This document shows, in pieces, positions 1-10,584 of a stretch of DNA of 64,000 nucleotides. Under the pieces are notes generated by a model, which saw only the letters and a list, made by a program, of their open reading frames with translations, did not search any database and was not told the DNA's origin. The stretch covers positions 83,273,001 through 83,337,000 of the forward strand of contig NC_134106.1 of NCBI RefSeq assembly GCF_040939455.1. The letters are read 5' to 3'. Numbering within the stretch: the first letter of the stretch is position 1; the number at the start of each line of letters is the position of its first letter. The position numbers and the translations under genes were made by a program. The DNA is from Microcebus murinus. Its lineage: Eukaryota; Chordata; Mammalia; Primates; Cheirogaleidae.

Positions 1-104
1 AGTTGGTATCAGCCATTATTATTAAAATATGAGCTGTGTTCACCCAAAGAGCTGATGACTAGTATTACATAACTGGTATGACCAAGCTGAGATTGTTTCG
101 CCTC

Positions 105-503
105 TGAATTAGTTTACTGGCGCTGCCATAACAACGTACCACAGACTGGATGCGTTAAACAACAGAAATTTATTTTCTCACAATTCTGGAGGCTGGAAGT
201 CAGAGACCTAGGTGTGGTCAGGGCTGGTTCCTTCTGGGGCCTCTCTCCTCGGTTTATAGGTGGCTGTCTTCTCCCTGTGTCCTCACGTGGTCTTCCCTCT
301 GTGCATGTCTGTGTCCTAATCTCCTCTTCTTATGTGGACACCAGTCATATTGGATTAGGGCCCACCCCAATGACTTCATTTAACCATAATTATCTCTTTG
401 AAGACCTTGTCTCCCCTATCTCCAAATACAGTCACATTCTGAGGCACTGGGGGTTAGAAATTCAGCATATGAATTGTGGGGAGACACCATTCAGCCCATG
501 TCA
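105..503 (-). mobile_element. Solo LTR, ERVL-MaLR, MLT1A-like
   Basis: Read on the minus strand this is a MaLR LTR: it starts TG and ends CA. On the plus strand it shows the usual reversed landmarks: 'gctgccataacaacgtacc', 'aacagaaatttattttctca', 'ggacaccagtcatattgga' and 'tccaaatacagtcacattct'. It is flanked by a perfect 5-bp target duplication, gcctc, at 100-104 and 504-508, the length expected for ERVL-type integrase. No internal retroviral sequence is present, so it is a solo LTR. The subfamily is inferred; MLT1A or a close relative fits best. Confidence 0.85.
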
Positions 504-584
504 GCCTCCATATCAGTAAAAGCATGGCTTGCATTAAGCATTTAAAAATAACAGAAGCTCAGATTTGTACGCATGGGTATGTAA

Positions 585-1047
585 ATGAAAAAAATGGATG
601 AACCTGGAGAAGACTGTTAAGTAAATAAGCCAGGCTCAGAAAAGCAGACACTGCGTGATCTTACTCATATCTAAAATCATTGGTTTCATAGAAGTAGAGA
701 GTAGAATGGTGGTGACCAAAGGCTGGGGAAGGTTGGGGGCAGGGAGAAGGAGAGAGGTTAGGCAATGAATAAAAAATTATAGTTAGGCAGGAAGAGTAAG
801 TTCTAAAGTTCTCTTACACGATAAGGTGACTGTAGCAAATAACAATGCAGTATATATTTCAAGGTAGCTAGAAGAGAACATTTTGAATGTTATCACTACA
901 AAAAAATGATAAATGTTTAAAGTGATGGATATGGTAATTACTGACTTGATCATTATACAAGGTATGCATGCATTAAAACATCACACTGTACCCCATAATA
1001 TGTACAATTATTGTGTCAACTATACATAGCTGGAAAAGAAAAAAAAA
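585..1047 (+). mobile_element. L1M 3' end (ORF2 tail and 3' UTR)
   Basis: It carries the LINE-1 3' landmarks in order: 'ggatgaacctggagaa', 'taaataagccaggctcag', 'agaagtagagagtagaatgg', then the 3' UTR segment 'gtgatggatatggtaatta' and 'cactgtaccccataatatgt', ending in an A-rich tail near 1037-1047. It is heavily 5'-truncated. Divergence from consensus suggests an L1MA-like, pre-simian age. No intact reading frame is present. Confidence 0.85.
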
Positions 1048-3620
1048 AGGAAAACAAGCTCCATCCAGACCCTTGACATACCTTCCCTGAGACGAAGCAG
1101 TGTGGGCTCTCTGACCACACCCCAGTACAGTAAAGAAGTGACTCTTGCAGTCCACAGACAAGTTAAAATCAAGCAAAGGTGAGGACTTTATAACATCAGT
1201 GGAATTGACAAGTGCAATATACTTGGTGACAACTTACGAAGCTTTGGTAACATGAAACAACAGAAATCTGCTTGAACACAGATCCACCTGGGCCAAGGAG
1301 GGAGCTGTCAAGCTGCCTTGGTCTTTGACCGACCTGACCCAGCACTGAACTTTGCAACCTATCAATTGATGAAGAGACAGAAGGAAGGTTTCACAAACAG
1401 TTCCACACTTTGCCTGCATAGTGTTCAGTGACTGATGGATGCATCTGCCATTTCCCACCTTCTTCTCTGGGCATCTTCCCTTCAACATCTTGTCCATAGC
1501 TGCTTTTTGCTCCATGGCTATGTCACTCTGTCCTTGTGCCAGAGAGGACTGGGTTACATATTTAACCAGTTTCTATATTCTAAATGTCGTAACTCAATCA
1601 GTTTAGATGCATATTCGTGTTCCTTTCAAATGTTTCTATTTGGGGCTCTTTTAGAATCTCATTTTGGGATTTTCCAAATATGACAGCCAGGAGAAGTATT
1701 TGCACAGCATATAATTTCATTAGATAGTGGTCACCACATTGCTTGAGCATGAAGCTTTCAAAGAAAATTAAAGTGAAAAAAAAAAAAAGATCCAGTATTG
1801 GTTATTAACTCTACCTCAGGGTGACTTCTCTTCAGGGGCAATTAAATAGCAGCTCTGGGCTGTTAAGTTTAGTGGCTTTACTTGTAGGTAGCACACTCTT
1901 CTTCAAGGACAACCTCAGTTCAGATCTGCTTTGATTTTACGTGATGACACTAAGGCTGCCTCTGTGGAACCAGGTTTTGCTTGAAATTGTAGATGTAACG
2001 GTATCTATGTGCTCTGACCTTTTTTCTTTAAGAAAAAAGTTTTGCATTACCAGGTAAATGCCCCTTCAGTAGAATTTTCATGGAGCACTGGGGACATCCT
2101 GTGGTCAGCTTGGTTTAAGGCAGCCAATCTTTCTCAGCGACCATCTCAGGGACTAAAGAAACAAATGTCCCACATTGCAAAACCAAAAAGAAAAAAAAAG
2201 AGAAAGAGAGAGAAGGGAAAAAGAAGTATATTCTTTTTCCTAATCTTTTTTACCATATAAACACCTTTGTTTTTGAGCAATGCAAATTTTTAGTAAATGT
2301 GAATGAAGCAAATAGTCTTGTTAAGGATAGAATTGAAATACAGCTTCATCAAAACCGAGGAAGAGTGCCGCGATGTCAGGCATTGCTCTGCAACCGTACC
2401 TGGTTCCTGCCATCTGTAAGTTCTCGCTGTACCTTGGCTCAAGTTCCAGTCCTCGCAGGAGACAGCCTTCTGCAAAAGAGCACACAGCATGGCTTAAAGG
2501 GAAAACAGTGGGTATTTTGGCAGTTTTACACCACAGATAGTGCACCGGTGACACCAAATTGAAGCCATTTAGTTGTAAATGTGATATTACACTTGACGGT
2601 TTCCCTTGGCAAAGCACTGAGCTGCCCGTGTTGAATAGAGACAAAAAAAAAAAATGGAACTTGGGGAGCAAAGCCAGTCACTGGAGTAGCAGACCAAAGG
2701 GGCTTGTAAAAGCATTTGTCAGGCATTTAGGATCATAACTCAGCTCAACACACGTGGTACCAGGAGCAGCCCGCTTGGTTTCTGCCGTGGAGAGAGCAGG
2801 CGATGGAGTTTATGTTGTTCTTCTGTTTATTAAAAACGGATGGCAGCGCCTGACAGAAAAATCAAACTTCTGGTCACGGCTCATTAACCCCTGTTGTATC
2901 TGTCAGGGGTGTGTGCGTGGAGTTCCAACAAGCCCCTCGAAGTAAGATCGCTGCTGAGCTGTGGTATTTTCTCTAATTTTGAATGGAAAGAGAGATGCCA
3001 ATCACCTCAAAAGAGAGATAGAATGCGAGGTTATCTTGAACCCACCTACTCCAGTGGTCGTTAAATGTAGGTGAGTTGGTTTAAGATAGAAGTGATCACA
3101 GTTAATCATTTTATTGCCAATTTTTGTCCCAGGGCTTTCCTCAGGAGAAGCAGAAAGGTAAAGGGGAATGTGGAAGGAAGCCGGATACCACGGCTGCCTC
3201 ATGAAAAGCACAGCTCCTGGAGGTAGGTCTTCGGGGGAACCTTCGCAGACGGCTTCTACGTGCACGTGGTCACTCAAGTGCAGCCCTCTGGGAAATGATC
3301 TCCGCCTTTCCTCCTCGGCCGGAGATGGAGATAAGACCCTGATCAACCCAGGCTGTTTACCTCCACCCAGAAGCCAGGACCAGCGGTATTCCAGCCCCCA
3401 CCGCTAGGAACAATGACCCTTTGTGAGAAAATGTGTGTTTCAAAGCCCGCTGCCCCGGTACAGTCACAGTCCAGTAAGGCCACGGGACCAGGACAAATGC
3501 GGTTTTTCCTGCCACTTCAGGGCTTGGGCTCTGAGGCCCACATCTCTCAAAGCCCCAGGTTTCTTGTGGGTAAAAGGTGCATCACCACAGTCATTGAGCA
3601 CACACCTCAGAGGATTTCTC
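1048..3620. other. No gene or clear repeat recognised
   Basis: About 2.6 kb with no family I can name and no convincing exon. Short A tracts lie at 1773-1787 and 2641-2654, and a purine-rich run at 2185-2225. Open frames on both strands are short and overlap each other without a coding pattern. The stretch 2250-2560 is A/T-rich and unbroken by recognisable repeats, so it could be conserved noncoding DNA, but that cannot be judged without an alignment. Confidence 0.5.
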
Positions 3621-3706
3621 GAGGATGAAATGAGATGACACAAGTAAATCACTTAAACACAGCGCCAGGCCCACTAGTGCTAGGCAGCACTCAGAAAATG
3701 CTGTTC
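3621..3706 (+). mobile_element. MIR SINE, 3' half
   Basis: It matches the MIR 3' half in sense: 'gaggatgaaatgagatga', then 'cagcgccaggccca' and 'gcactcagaaaatgctg'. These correspond to the consensus segments for a new-line-to-AAATGAG stretch, 'cagtgcctggcac' and 'gctcaataaatgtt'. It is old and diverged, without a tRNA-like head. Confidence 0.65.
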
Positions 3707-4566
3707 TTGCAGTCGCTATTAGGAGCGGCATCGTCCTCATCCTGGCCATCACGGAGGGCGCTGTGGGCTCGGAGCTGTGCTCCGTCCACGCAAGATTCTC
3801 GACCTGCACGTCGGGAGGGGGAGGGACATGGAGGTTGGAGAAGGGGCCTGGGGGTTCAACTTATTCCACTGCTTGGGCGATGATTGAACTAATGCTTTTG
3901 CTCTCATCTCTGGGCTAGGTGCTGTGAACACACAGAGAAGTTTTAAATATCATCTCTGCACTCAATAAACTTTAATCCGTGTTAGTGCATGCAGGAAATT
4001 CTCTGTGCAGGCCATCTTAAATCAGTCGGTGAAGCCCCTAAAGGGAGACCAGGGCAGAGGCAATGAGAATTCAGGAGGGGACGGGGAATCCCGCCGGGCA
4101 CCTGCTACACATGTGGGTTCGTTCCTAGGAGCTGAGAATTAGCCGGAGTCATGCCTTCAGGTCCAGCCCCTCCCTGTGTATCCCTGGTCCTTTTCAAATT
4201 TGGTTTTTGTTTAAAAATATAGCACACCTTTCCTTTGTCTAATGGCCTCTACCAATGGAGAAGTGAAAGCAAATCGTCGAGTGTGGAGCAAGTCTGAGAT
4301 AGAAGCTCTAATAACCTCCTCTACTGTGGTCTTTTCTTCATATACAAGCTAAACTCCAGATAAATTCTTCTAAAAGTGATGACCGAGCACCCGCCATGGT
4401 GGATCTAAGCTGTGATGCTCGAATGGGTGGGAGACAGGTAGCCTGCACTCCCGGCAGCAAGGGGCTGTGTATTCATAAATAAGCACCGTGCAAGGCAATC
4501 AGTGTGAAAAGCCAGAAAAATAGGACAGAATTCAGAATGAGAGGCAACAATTCTCTGAGACCAGGC
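3707..4566. other. No gene or clear repeat recognised
   Basis: Roughly 860 bp of mixed composition. I see no repeat family, RNA gene or convincing frame. It provides the insertion site of the following Alu. Confidence 0.5.
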
Positions 4567-4579
4567 AAGAGAGCTTTCT

Positions 4580-4962
4580 TTCTTTCTTTTTTTTATCCTT
4601 TCAGAAATTTTATTTAGTTATTATTATTTTTTTTATTTTTTTGAGACAGAGTCTCATTCTGTTGCCCAGGCTAGAGGGCCATGACATCAGCCTAGCTCAC
4701 AGCAACCTCAAACTCCTGGGCTCAGACGATCCTCCTGCCTCAGCCTCCCTAGTAGCTGGGACTACAGGCATGCACCACCATGCCCGGCTAATTTTTTCTA
4801 TATATGTTTTTAGTTGGCCGATTAATTTCTTTCTATTTTTTTAGTAGAGACGGAGTCTCGCTCTTGCTCAGGCTGGTTTTGAACTCCTGACCTTGAGCGA
4901 TCCGCCCGCCTCAGCCTCCCAGAGTGCTAGGGTTACAGGCGTGAGCCACCGCGCCCAGCCCC
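4580..4962 (-). mobile_element. Lemur-type dimeric Alu with 3' transduction
   Basis: The minus-strand dimeric Alu body covers 4643-4962 and has the lemur linker 'agttggccgattaatttct'. A perfect 13-bp target duplication, aagagagctttct, lies at 4567-4579 and 4963-4975. Between the body and the duplication are two A-rich tails (4620-4642 and 4580-4594, seen as T runs) separated by about 25 nt of non-Alu sequence at 4595-4619. That arrangement fits transcript read-through past the source Alu's tail to a second A tract, followed by retroposition. Confidence 0.9.
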
Positions 4963-4975
4963 AAGAGAGCTTTCT

Positions 4976-5838
4976 GAATTAAGAGATTTTGTTTTAACTG
5001 GACCTTGAAAGGCAGCGAGGAGCTGGATATGTGTGCTAGGAGTGTCTACCAGAGGGTGTCCAAGCGGAAGGAGTGGCCAGAGGCCTGGGGTCACAGTGCC
5101 ATTGTGTTAATACAGTAAGAAATATCAGGAGACCTGCAAAGAATCTGCTGGAAGTCTCAGCTTGGTAAGGACAAACAGAAACACGCCAAGGAATGCTCTG
5201 CACAGGGAATCTTATCCTGCTCATCTTGGCAGAACCAAATCATTCCACCCAAAGAGGTGAATCCACATTTGACAATCTAATGAACCCTGTGGTTTTTATT
5301 TATGTTATAACTCAAACCTGCTTACCTCCCTCTTCCTCGCTCAGCCAGAGCTCCAGAATCTAAGGACTGGGGGGAAGGGGGGGGCGGCAGCGTCATAAAG
5401 GAGCATCAGGCTGTGAGCCGTATTTTCAATTTTTATTAACATTTCTTATTTGCCCACAGCCTGATTTCTTTTAGGCTTGACATAATTTGCATGATTGAGT
5501 TAATCCAAGTGTGAAATGCAGTAGGGACCCGATTCAACGGGTGGCCGGAAAGGCAGCATTATTAGGACATAAAAGAGATGGGGCAGGGCGCTGCCCCCGC
5601 ACCTCCGGGTGCAAACAGACCACGACAGGAGCTCACACTGATCCTCAGGGCGAGAGAATAAATGCGAGCGCCCAGCGCAGTAGCTGCTCTTCTTCATGCA
5701 CTATTTCTCAGGCTAGGCACTGTATTCGAGATGGGCAAACGGACTCTTTCCACGTGGCTCCAAAATCTCTCCACCTGACTCCTCTACCATTCCTTGCAAA
5801 AGGGAGCTTTTTGTATATATGTGTGTATACATATAAAT
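4976..5838. other. No gene or clear repeat recognised
   Basis: No family recognised. It contains a G-rich tract near 5370-5388 with long G runs and a possible G-quadruplex. The A/T-rich segment 5420-5520 is unbroken by repeats and rich in homeodomain-like ATTA and TAAT sequences. A TG/TA-rich patch lies at 5813-5835. Confidence 0.45.
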
Positions 5839-5850
5839 CTGTAATTTTTT

Positions 5851-6136
5851 TTTTTTTTTTTTGAGACAGAGTCTCGCTTTGTTGTCCAGGCTAGAGTGAG
5901 TGCCGTGGCGTCAGCCTAGCTCACAGCAACCTCAAACTCCTGGGCTCCAGTGATCCTTCTGCCTCAGCCTCCCGAGTAGCTGGGACTACAGGCATGCGCC
6001 ACCATGCCCGGCTAATTTTTTTTTTTTTATATATATATCAGTTGGCCAATTAATTTCTTTCTATTTATAGTAGAGACGGGGTCTCGCTCTTGCTCAGGCT
6101 GGTTTTGAACTCCTGACCTTGAGCAATCCGCCCGCC
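5851..6136 (-). mobile_element. Lemur-type Alu, 5'-truncated
   Basis: Minus-strand Alu with the poly(T) side first and the lemur linker 'tcagttggccaattaattt'. It stops at 'aatccgcccgcct', so about 40 bp of the Alu 5' end (the 'ggccgggcgc' head) are missing. A 12-bp target duplication, tctgtaattttt, lies at 5839-5850 and 6137-6148. It was therefore truncated at insertion and not deleted later. Confidence 0.9.
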
Positions 6137-6148
6137 TCTGTAATTTTT

Positions 6149-6400
6149 ATTTTAAAATAATTTTACCTTTATAGAAAGGTAGTGCAGAGAATCCCCATAT
6201 ACTCTTTACCCACCTTCTGCTTATCCAAACATCTTCCATTAATTACTACGGTACATTTGTCAAAACTAAGAAATTAAAATTAGTACTATTAACAAAACTG
6301 CAGACTTTATCGGGATCTCCCCAGGTTTTTCCCCTCTAATGTCACTTTATTCGTTTTGAAAGAGACATGTCACCCCTACTCATTTTAGTAATTATCTTTA
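6149..6400 (-). mobile_element. Old L1M 3'-UTR-like fragment
   Basis: It contains 'agagaatccccatatactc', 'ggtacatttgtcaaaacta' and 'cagactttatcgggatctc'. I associate these with the antisense of an old mammalian L1 3' region. Alu 5851-6136 was inserted at its edge. Strand and family are moderately certain. Confidence 0.5.
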
Positions 6401-7720
6401 ACCAACAGAAAAAGTCAGTCTTGATTTCATTTTGCAACCTGCTGGCCTGGCTTGGCCTTTGAGCTCATCAGGGTGCAAAGCACGCTCGCAAAGCCAGGCG
6501 GAGCGTTAGAGCCCGGCACGTGCACGCCACGGCCTCGCTGGAGCCTCTGGGGAGGACAGGTGTTCTGCTCTGCCACTCCTGGAGCGTTGAGAAGTCCAGA
6601 AAGCCAGCTCCAGGGAACAGCTGTAAATTCTCTGGCCATCAGCAGATTCGGACTGAGGAGGGCCAGCTGGGAAAGACCTCTAAGGGTAGCACGAGGACAT
6701 TCAAAGAGGGGCTATTCAATGAGGATGTTACCAAGCAGTGGTGTTTGCCTTTTCTTTTTTATTGCAAGCTCCTTTAATTAGTAATACATAATCCCTTATA
6801 TCCTCTTAGTAATGTTTCCAAATAAGTCTAATGTTTTATAAGACTTTGTTTAAAAATTGGTCAATGTTATTAAAAATTATATCTTAGATTTCATATTGAA
6901 TAATCTTTAAATATTATTATTTATATTTTATAATTGTACCAAGATGTGAATGACAGAGGATGTTTCATTCATTTTAAGTTCATAATTCAGGAAAAAGCTA
7001 ACTGTTGACCAATTGGTTTTAAAATGATACATTGTCTCATCATTGGAGACTGAATGTATGCTAAAATATATTCTAATAACTGCACATTACTGTATCAAAC
7101 GTACTAGGAAACCATTTTGTGGCTTGATATTTAGAAATCTTGCATGTTGCCCTTAAAAAAATAAACTGATTTATTTTTATAAGCTTTGTCCTTAATGAGG
7201 AGGGAGAAAGTCTCACACTGATATTTACAAAAACTTTGCAAATAACACATCGAGGGTGTAGTTTTACACTTTCAATTCCTAATAAGTAACAAGCCATATT
7301 GAGTATATTTTATCTTTTTCATATTCAATTTTAAAGTACTAGTGACATGGTTGTGTGCCACACAAGACACTCTGCAAGTCAAGGTAGATAGTTTTAAGAG
7401 GAATTTGCAGACTCATGACTGTTGCATGCTCCTTATTCACTATTTTGCAACATCAGTGGCCCTTGTGCTTTTCTCTCTAGCCAAATAGCCAAATATAAGT
7501 TTAAACTACACAATATATAATTAAGAGTAAAAATGAGTTAAACCTTCACAGAGGTGAAAACCACCCAGCAGTGGGATGTGTCAAATCAGCCCAATCACAG
7601 CACAACCCCTTGATCCAAAGTTACCTCCGACACTTACTAGATAACTACTGCAGGGCTCAAACACCGTTTAAAGGAAAAAGTATTCCATGAGTTATTTTAT
7701 CTTTAAATCCACTGAACAAT
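6401..7720. other. No gene or clear repeat recognised; A/T-rich
   Basis: Mixed at first (6420-6760), then strongly A/T-rich to 7560. I recognise no repeat family. Frames at 6427-6781 are short, overlap on opposite strands and do not resemble a known protein. The unbroken A/T-rich stretch 6780-7350 could be worth a conservation check. Confidence 0.45.
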
Positions 7721-7730
7721 GTGATATTTC

Positions 7731-8183
7731 TTTTTTATTATTATTTTTTTTTATTTTTATTTATTTATTTTTTTGAGACAGAGTCTCACTTTGTTGCCCA
7801 GGCTAGAGTGAGTGCCGTGGCGTCAGCCTAGCTCACAGCAACCTCAAACTCCTGGGCTCGAGCGATCCTTCTGCCTCAGCCTCCCGGGTAGCTGGGACTA
7901 CAGGCATGCGCCACCATGCCCGGCTAATTTTTTATATATATATCAGTTGGCCAATTAATTTCTTTGTATTTATAGTAGAGACGGGGTCTCACTCTTGCTC
8001 AGGCTGGTTTTGAACTCCTGACCTTGAGCAATCCGCCCGCCTCGGCCTCCCAAGAGCTAGGATTACAGGCGTGAGCCACAGCGCCCGGCCTCTTTTTTAT
8101 TATTATTATTTCAAAAATATTGTGGGGGTACAAACACTTTGGTCACATATATTGACTTTGCACCACCCAAGTCGGAGCTACAA
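7731..8183 (-). mobile_element. Strepsirrhine L1 3' end, split by an Alu
   Basis: The unique part, 8108-8183, reads 'gtgggggtacaaacacttt' and 'ggtcacatatattgacttt', the start of the strepsirrhine L1 3' region in antisense. Its tail is the T-rich 7731-7745. A 10-bp target duplication, gtgatatttc, sits at 7721-7730 and 8184-8193. The copy is only about 90 bp long, very 5'-truncated. An Alu later inserted into its tail. Confidence 0.75.
7746..8090 (-). mobile_element. Young lemur-type Alu (copy A of an identical pair)
   Basis: Minus-strand dimeric Alu inserted in the tail of the small L1. Its duplication is tcttttttattattatt at about 7729-7745 and 8091-8107. The body 7775-8090 is identical, base for base, to 10269-10584, including unusual shared changes such as 'cccaagagctagg' and 'gccacagcgcccgg'. 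It is full length, so a recent insertion from a young subfamily is likely. Confidence 0.93.
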
Positions 8184-8193
8184 GGTGATATTT

Positions 8194-9309
8194 CAAACTC
8201 CAGATTGGGGAAAGGCCCATGAACAGGGCCAGGGAAGGGAAGAAAGTGGAAGGGGACAGGCACAGACTGAAGTTCAGTCAGTCCCCCTACAGTTGAGAAG
8301 CTGCATTCAATTCCATCACTTCTTTCTCTCCTGTGGTTCCTGTATCTGAACATCCTTGTCCCTCAAATTTACAAGGGTTTCTTGCCAAAACTTCCTAATA
8401 GGCCACTCCGCATGGAGAAGGCAGGTGGCCAGGTGGGGTGCAAAAGAGACCAGAGAGAAACTGATGTACTCAAGAAAAAAAAAATCTCTGGTAGTCTCTA
8501 TTGTAGGAGAAAAAGTATAACTCTCTTAATCTGGTAGTAAACCCTTGAACATGCGTTTGACACTGGACATGGGACATTGAACTATCCCTGGTCATACCAT
8601 ACATAATACTGCAACAGTAAGGAAGGTTAGAGTCTGGCATTTTGATTTTGTTTGTTCTTTCATTTATCCACAAAAAAAAAGCCCAGATTCTTATATGAGT
8701 TCTGCTTTCCTCTCTCTAATGATACAAGTGAATAGTTGCATTTCCAGGTCTTACTGTGATCAGGTTGTTAAAACTACCTGGCATGTTAGCATGTAACCCA
8801 ACTTTTAGTAAATGGTACAATTTTTCTCATCTTATAGGAATTAACCTTCAACTTCTAGGGAGGGGAAACGGGCAGGAAAACATCTGTTTCAGGACAAATT
8901 GTAAAAGAAAATGTTTATATTATGGACTGGCTAATTCTCAATAGATATGAGACTCTGGCAAGCTGAAGCCTGATGATCAGTTTCCACCTGGTATCCAAGC
9001 TGAGGCTGGGCTGTGGGTGGGAAGACAAGTCACGAGGCTGTGTCAGGAGATTGAAAGTACCTGAACTACCCAGCACTATGCTGGGACGCTGCTGTGACCC
9101 CTCACTCATCCATTTCTTTAGGTTCCGGAATGCAGACGTTAAGAGGGCACAAGCCCTGACTATTTAATAGCAAGAAGTAGTAAGAAGGGCTATACCTTTC
9201 CCAGGCCAGTCAATGCATAAACTCAGACCTGTAAATGCTATTTAAAAAATAAAACAAACTGGCAATGCATCTGTCTTACTGACTGTGGGCAGAAGAACAT
9301 TTGTAGGAG
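8194..9309. other. No gene or clear repeat recognised
   Basis: About 1.1 kb without a family I can name. Frames are short and lie on both strands. There is no splice or coding pattern strong enough to call an exon. Confidence 0.5.
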
Positions 9310-9377
9310 AAATTTCCTTTCTTTTTTTAAAAAATTTATTTTTATTATGAAAATATAAAATATATACAAAAGTAGAC

Positions 9378-9696
9378 ATCTGGGCGCAGTGGCTCACATC
9401 TGTAATCCTAGCACTCTGGGAGGCTGAGGCGGGAGGCTCACTTGAGATCATGAGTTTGAGACCAGCCTGAGCAAGAGCGAGACCCCGTCTCTACTAAAAA
9501 CAGAAAAAATTAGCTGGGTGTGGTCGGGGTGCACCTGTAGTCCCAGCTGCTCAGGAGGCTGAGGCAAGAGGACCGCTTGAGTGCAGGAGTTTGAGATTGC
9601 TGTGAGCTATGGCGATGTCACTGTGGTGATGCCACTGCACTCTAGCTGGGGTGACAGAGCAAGACTCTGTCTCAACATAAATAAATAAATAAAAAT
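9378..9696 (+). mobile_element. Alu, plus strand, middle-aged
   Basis: A dimeric Alu from 'tgggcgcagtggctcac' through the A-rich linker to 'gactctgtctcaacat' and an (AAAT)n tail. It sits in the L1M 3' UTR. No clean target duplication is visible. It has more private changes than the lemur-type Alus nearby, so it is probably older. Confidence 0.88.
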
Positions 9697-10246
9697 TTGA
9701 AAAGAATAATACAATGAATCCTCATCACTGAGCTTTAATGATTGATTATCTACACAAGGCCAAACATGTGTACTCCACTCACTCATCAGCTGCCCCAATC
9801 TGCACTGGATTATTATTTTTTAATTGTGGCAAAAAAGAAATCCAATACACACACAACAAATTTTTAATTGTTTAGTTATTTAAAAATTCACCCTACCAAC
9901 AATTTCCAAGTGTACATTACAATATTGTCAACCACATGCACATTGTCGTGTAAAAGGTCCCCAGAAGTCCTCATCCTGTCCCCACACCTACCGAGTAACT
10001 CCTCACTTCCTCCCTGCCCCTCCCCCAGCCCAGGGAAGCCACCATTCCACTCTGTTTGTATGAGTTTGACTACTTTAGATATACTCATGTAAGTGGAATC
10101 ATGCAGAATTCTTATTTTTGTGTCTAGCTTATGTTATTTAACATAATGTCCTCAAGTTTCATTCATGTTGCAGCTGGTGACAGGATTTCCTTCTTTTCAA
10201 ATGCTGAATCATGTTCCACTGTGTATGTATCCCATGGTTTCTTTTT

Positions 10247-10584
10247 TTTTTTTTTTTTTTTTTTTTTTGAGACAGAGTCTCACTTTGTTGCCCAGGCTAG
10301 AGTGAGTGCCGTGGCGTCAGCCTAGCTCACAGCAACCTCAAACTCCTGGGCTCGAGCGATCCTTCTGCCTCAGCCTCCCGGGTAGCTGGGACTACAGGCA
10401 TGCGCCACCATGCCCGGCTAATTTTTTATATATATATCAGTTGGCCAATTAATTTCTTTGTATTTATAGTAGAGACGGGGTCTCACTCTTGCTCAGGCTG
10501 GTTTTGAACTCCTGACCTTGAGCAATCCGCCCGCCTCGGCCTCCCAAGAGCTAGGATTACAGGCGTGAGCCACAGCGCCCGGCC
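10247..10584 (-). mobile_element. Young lemur-type Alu (copy B of an identical pair)
   Basis: Minus-strand Alu inserted in the L1M. A perfect 15-bp target duplication, ccatggtttcttttt, lies at 10232-10246 and 10586-10600. The body 10269-10584 is identical to 7775-8090 over 316 bp. The two copies have different flanks and different target duplications, so this is not a plain segmental duplication. Confidence 0.94.

Noticed and set aside
1290..1787. Possible processed pseudogene ending in an A tract at 1773-1787
   Set aside because: The ATTAAA lies only a few bases before the tract and the proposed duplication is only 6-7 bp; not convincing.
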